From the NCBI GenBank assembly GCA_003565815.1, contig PXAS01000319.1:1-9604 (forward strand): a stretch of DNA of 9,604 nucleotides. The letters run 5' to 3'. Shown here one piece after another: positions 8,800 through 9,604 of this stretch (the stretch's first letter is position 1; the number at the start of each line of letters is the position of its first letter). Made by a program: the position numbers and the translations under genes. The stretch is from PVC group bacterium (GTDB lineage: Bacteria > Verrucomicrobiota > Kiritimatiellia > SS1-B-03-39 > UBA6053). The notes under the pieces are model-generated. The model was not told the origin of the DNA. It made no database searches and worked only from the letters and a program-made list of their open reading frames with translations.

Positions 8800-8941
8800 G
8801 CAGGCGGTCCCGCAGTCGAGAGAGACCTTTGATGAAAATCTGAGATGGATGGAAGTGTCGGAAATCCGAGGGCACCTGGTGAACGGTGAAATTGACCATT
8901 GGCAAGTGGGGGTGAAAGTCGGTTTCACGATCGACTCGTAA
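8777..8941 (+). pseudogene. Dodecin (flavin-storage protein), N-terminus missing
   Basis: The frame ending at the TAA at 8939-8941 reads ETFDENLRWMEVSEIRGH and then LVNGEIDHWQVGVKVGFTID. This is the C-terminal two-thirds of dodecin, a small protein of about 65-75 residues that forms hollow dodecamers and stores or scavenges flavin. The Trp of RWMEV and the Gln of HWQV are 19 residues apart, the same spacing as the flavin-stacking Trp36 and Gln55 of the Halobacterium protein. Upstream of about 8822 the frame is Arg/Glu-rich repeat-derived sequence that runs into a TGA at 8774. The expected opening (KVxELxGxSxxSxEDA) is found in no frame. The only in-frame ATG (8849) would give just 30 residues. 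A perfect terminator follows 32 bp after the stop, so this was a genuine plus-strand gene, divergent from nifJ. Confidence 0.8.
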
Positions 8942-8973
8942 CCCGTTCCCTCCATATCCAGAATGGAAGCTTC

Positions 8974-9006
8974 AAAAAAACCGGAGTTTGAAAACTCCGG
9001 TTTTTT
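8974..9006 (+). terminator. Strong intrinsic terminator downstream of the dodecin remnant
   Basis: CCGGAGTT (8981-8988) pairs perfectly with AACTCCGG (8993-9000) across the loop TGAA. Seven A residues precede the stem and six T residues follow it. The A-run on the left means it could terminate from either side, but on the minus strand there is no gene that needs it. It fits the end of the dodecin transcript. Confidence 0.93.
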
Positions 9007-9407
9007 CATGGTTGTTGCCAAGGGCAACTCCGGGACCTGTTTGATTTACAGCCATTTGTGTGCCAGCTTTGTTTCGGGGCTGCATGAGAGGGAAGCCCGG
9101 TGAAAATCATGCATTTTGCCGTTTCGACCTGTGTGAATCCTGCATGATGCATGATCAGCGTTTTGCCGGTTGACCGGAGATCCAAACCACAATTTGAAGG
9201 AGAAGAATGGCGATTTGCTTCGCAGATTGATCGGCAGGGTTCTTCCGCATCCGAAGAGAAATTTTTCGTCTGCGGATGCTTCGACGTCCTGCGGATGGGT
9301 ATTGGAGAGGGAACACCGCGACCTCTGTTCGCTTCATGTTGGCATGAAACATGCGTATTTTTTTTTACGTTTGCCCCACTGTCTGCGTGCATTCAGGGGC
9401 ACTCAAA
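9007..9407. other. 400-bp intergenic region with no supported gene
   Basis: The short open frames on both strands lack recognisable protein character. The only structure I see is a tandem pair of TGCATGA (9141-9147 and 9148-9154), CCGG-ttga-CCGG near 9168-9179, and a 7-bp inverted repeat GCATCCG (9248-9254) / CGGATGC (9274-9280). The promoter of the right-edge gene should lie here. I cannot assign -35 and -10 boxes with confidence. Confidence 0.55.
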
Positions 9408-9604
9408 ATGAAACCCGAACCCAAGAGTGAAGTCATGAAAGACCCAGAGGAACAAGTTTATAAAGAAAAAATCGCGGCCCAGGTAAAGCAACAACGGGCT
9501 GAAATTGAAAAATTGAAAGCCAAAGCTTCTGAAAAAAAAGCGGATGCCAAAATCGCGGCCCAAGAAAACCTGCAAAAATTGGAGTCCCGGCAAGCTGAAT
9601 TGGA
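9408..9604 (+). CDS. N-terminal part of a charged coiled-coil protein, cut by the right window edge
   Basis: Sixty-five codons are visible from the ATG at 9408-9410, preceded at a good distance (8 nt) by AGGGG (9395-9399), which decides the start. A second ATG at 9435 is possible. The sequence is almost entirely Lys, Glu, Ala and Gln with a heptad character, for example VKQQRAEIEKLKAKASEKKA and the following AQENLQKLESRQAELE. It has no signal peptide and no hydrophobic segment, so a long soluble coiled coil is expected. The pattern 'Y-x-E-K-x-x-A-x...I-x-K-L-K-A-K-A...A-D-A-K-I' resembles small coiled-coil proteins that I recall being annotated as sll1863-like stress-response proteins. That assignment is tentative. 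Confidence 0.75.
   Translation, partial: MKPEPKSEVMKDPEEQVYKEKIAAQVKQQRAEIEKLKAKASEKKADAKIAAQENLQKLESRQAEL

Noticed and set aside
9006..9411. Several short open frames on both strands (up to 128 residues)
   Set aside because: They overlap each other, have no protein-like composition or motifs, and none has a supporting ribosome binding site.

Overview
The window reads as chromosomal DNA of a free-living or host-associated anaerobe, most likely in or near the Verrucomicrobiota. That placement is an inference. It rests on the pairing of a single-chain pyruvate:ferredoxin oxidoreductase with a dihydroorotate-dehydrogenase-like gene, on the style of the secreted protein at the left edge, on mostly absent Shine-Dalgarno sites, and on intergenic arrays of 7-bp GAACGTT-type units that I associate with that phylum. 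No phylogenetic marker gene or RNA gene is present.

Layout. Positions 1-185 hold the start of a minus-strand secreted protein that runs off the left edge. Positions 186-948 are AT-rich and lack an intact gene, but contain a likely GNAT acetyltransferase remnant and a strong nested inverted repeat. Positions 949-1477 (plus strand, small membrane protein) and 1553-2819 (minus strand, secreted protein) converge. Each appears to carry one frameshift near its 3' end, so 490-1650 looks like a decay zone or a stretch of poor sequence. Positions 3030-3560 encode a 176-residue conserved-looking protein of unknown function.

The metabolic core is a minus-strand pair: nifJ at 5081-8641 (1186 residues, complete, all cofactor ligands visible), then a dihydroorotate-dehydrogenase-like flavoprotein at 3673-4665. 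They are probably cotranscribed, yet 415 bp of repetitive DNA separate them: a G-rich tandem array against the second gene's start codon, and a symmetrical cassette of two inverted 7-bp-period arrays around a central hairpin. Divergently upstream of nifJ lie the C-terminal two-thirds of a dodecin (a small flavin-storage protein) with its N-terminus missing, followed by a textbook terminator. The right edge begins a highly charged coiled-coil protein that continues outside the window.

How the genes may work together: NifJ oxidises pyruvate to acetyl-CoA and CO2 and reduces ferredoxin or flavodoxin. The DHOD-like protein is a flavoenzyme of unknown substrate that I recall travelling with nifJ in several phyla. 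I see no defence, mobile or biosynthetic system here. The most unusual content is the repeat cassette between the paired genes and the truncated dodecin beside nifJ.
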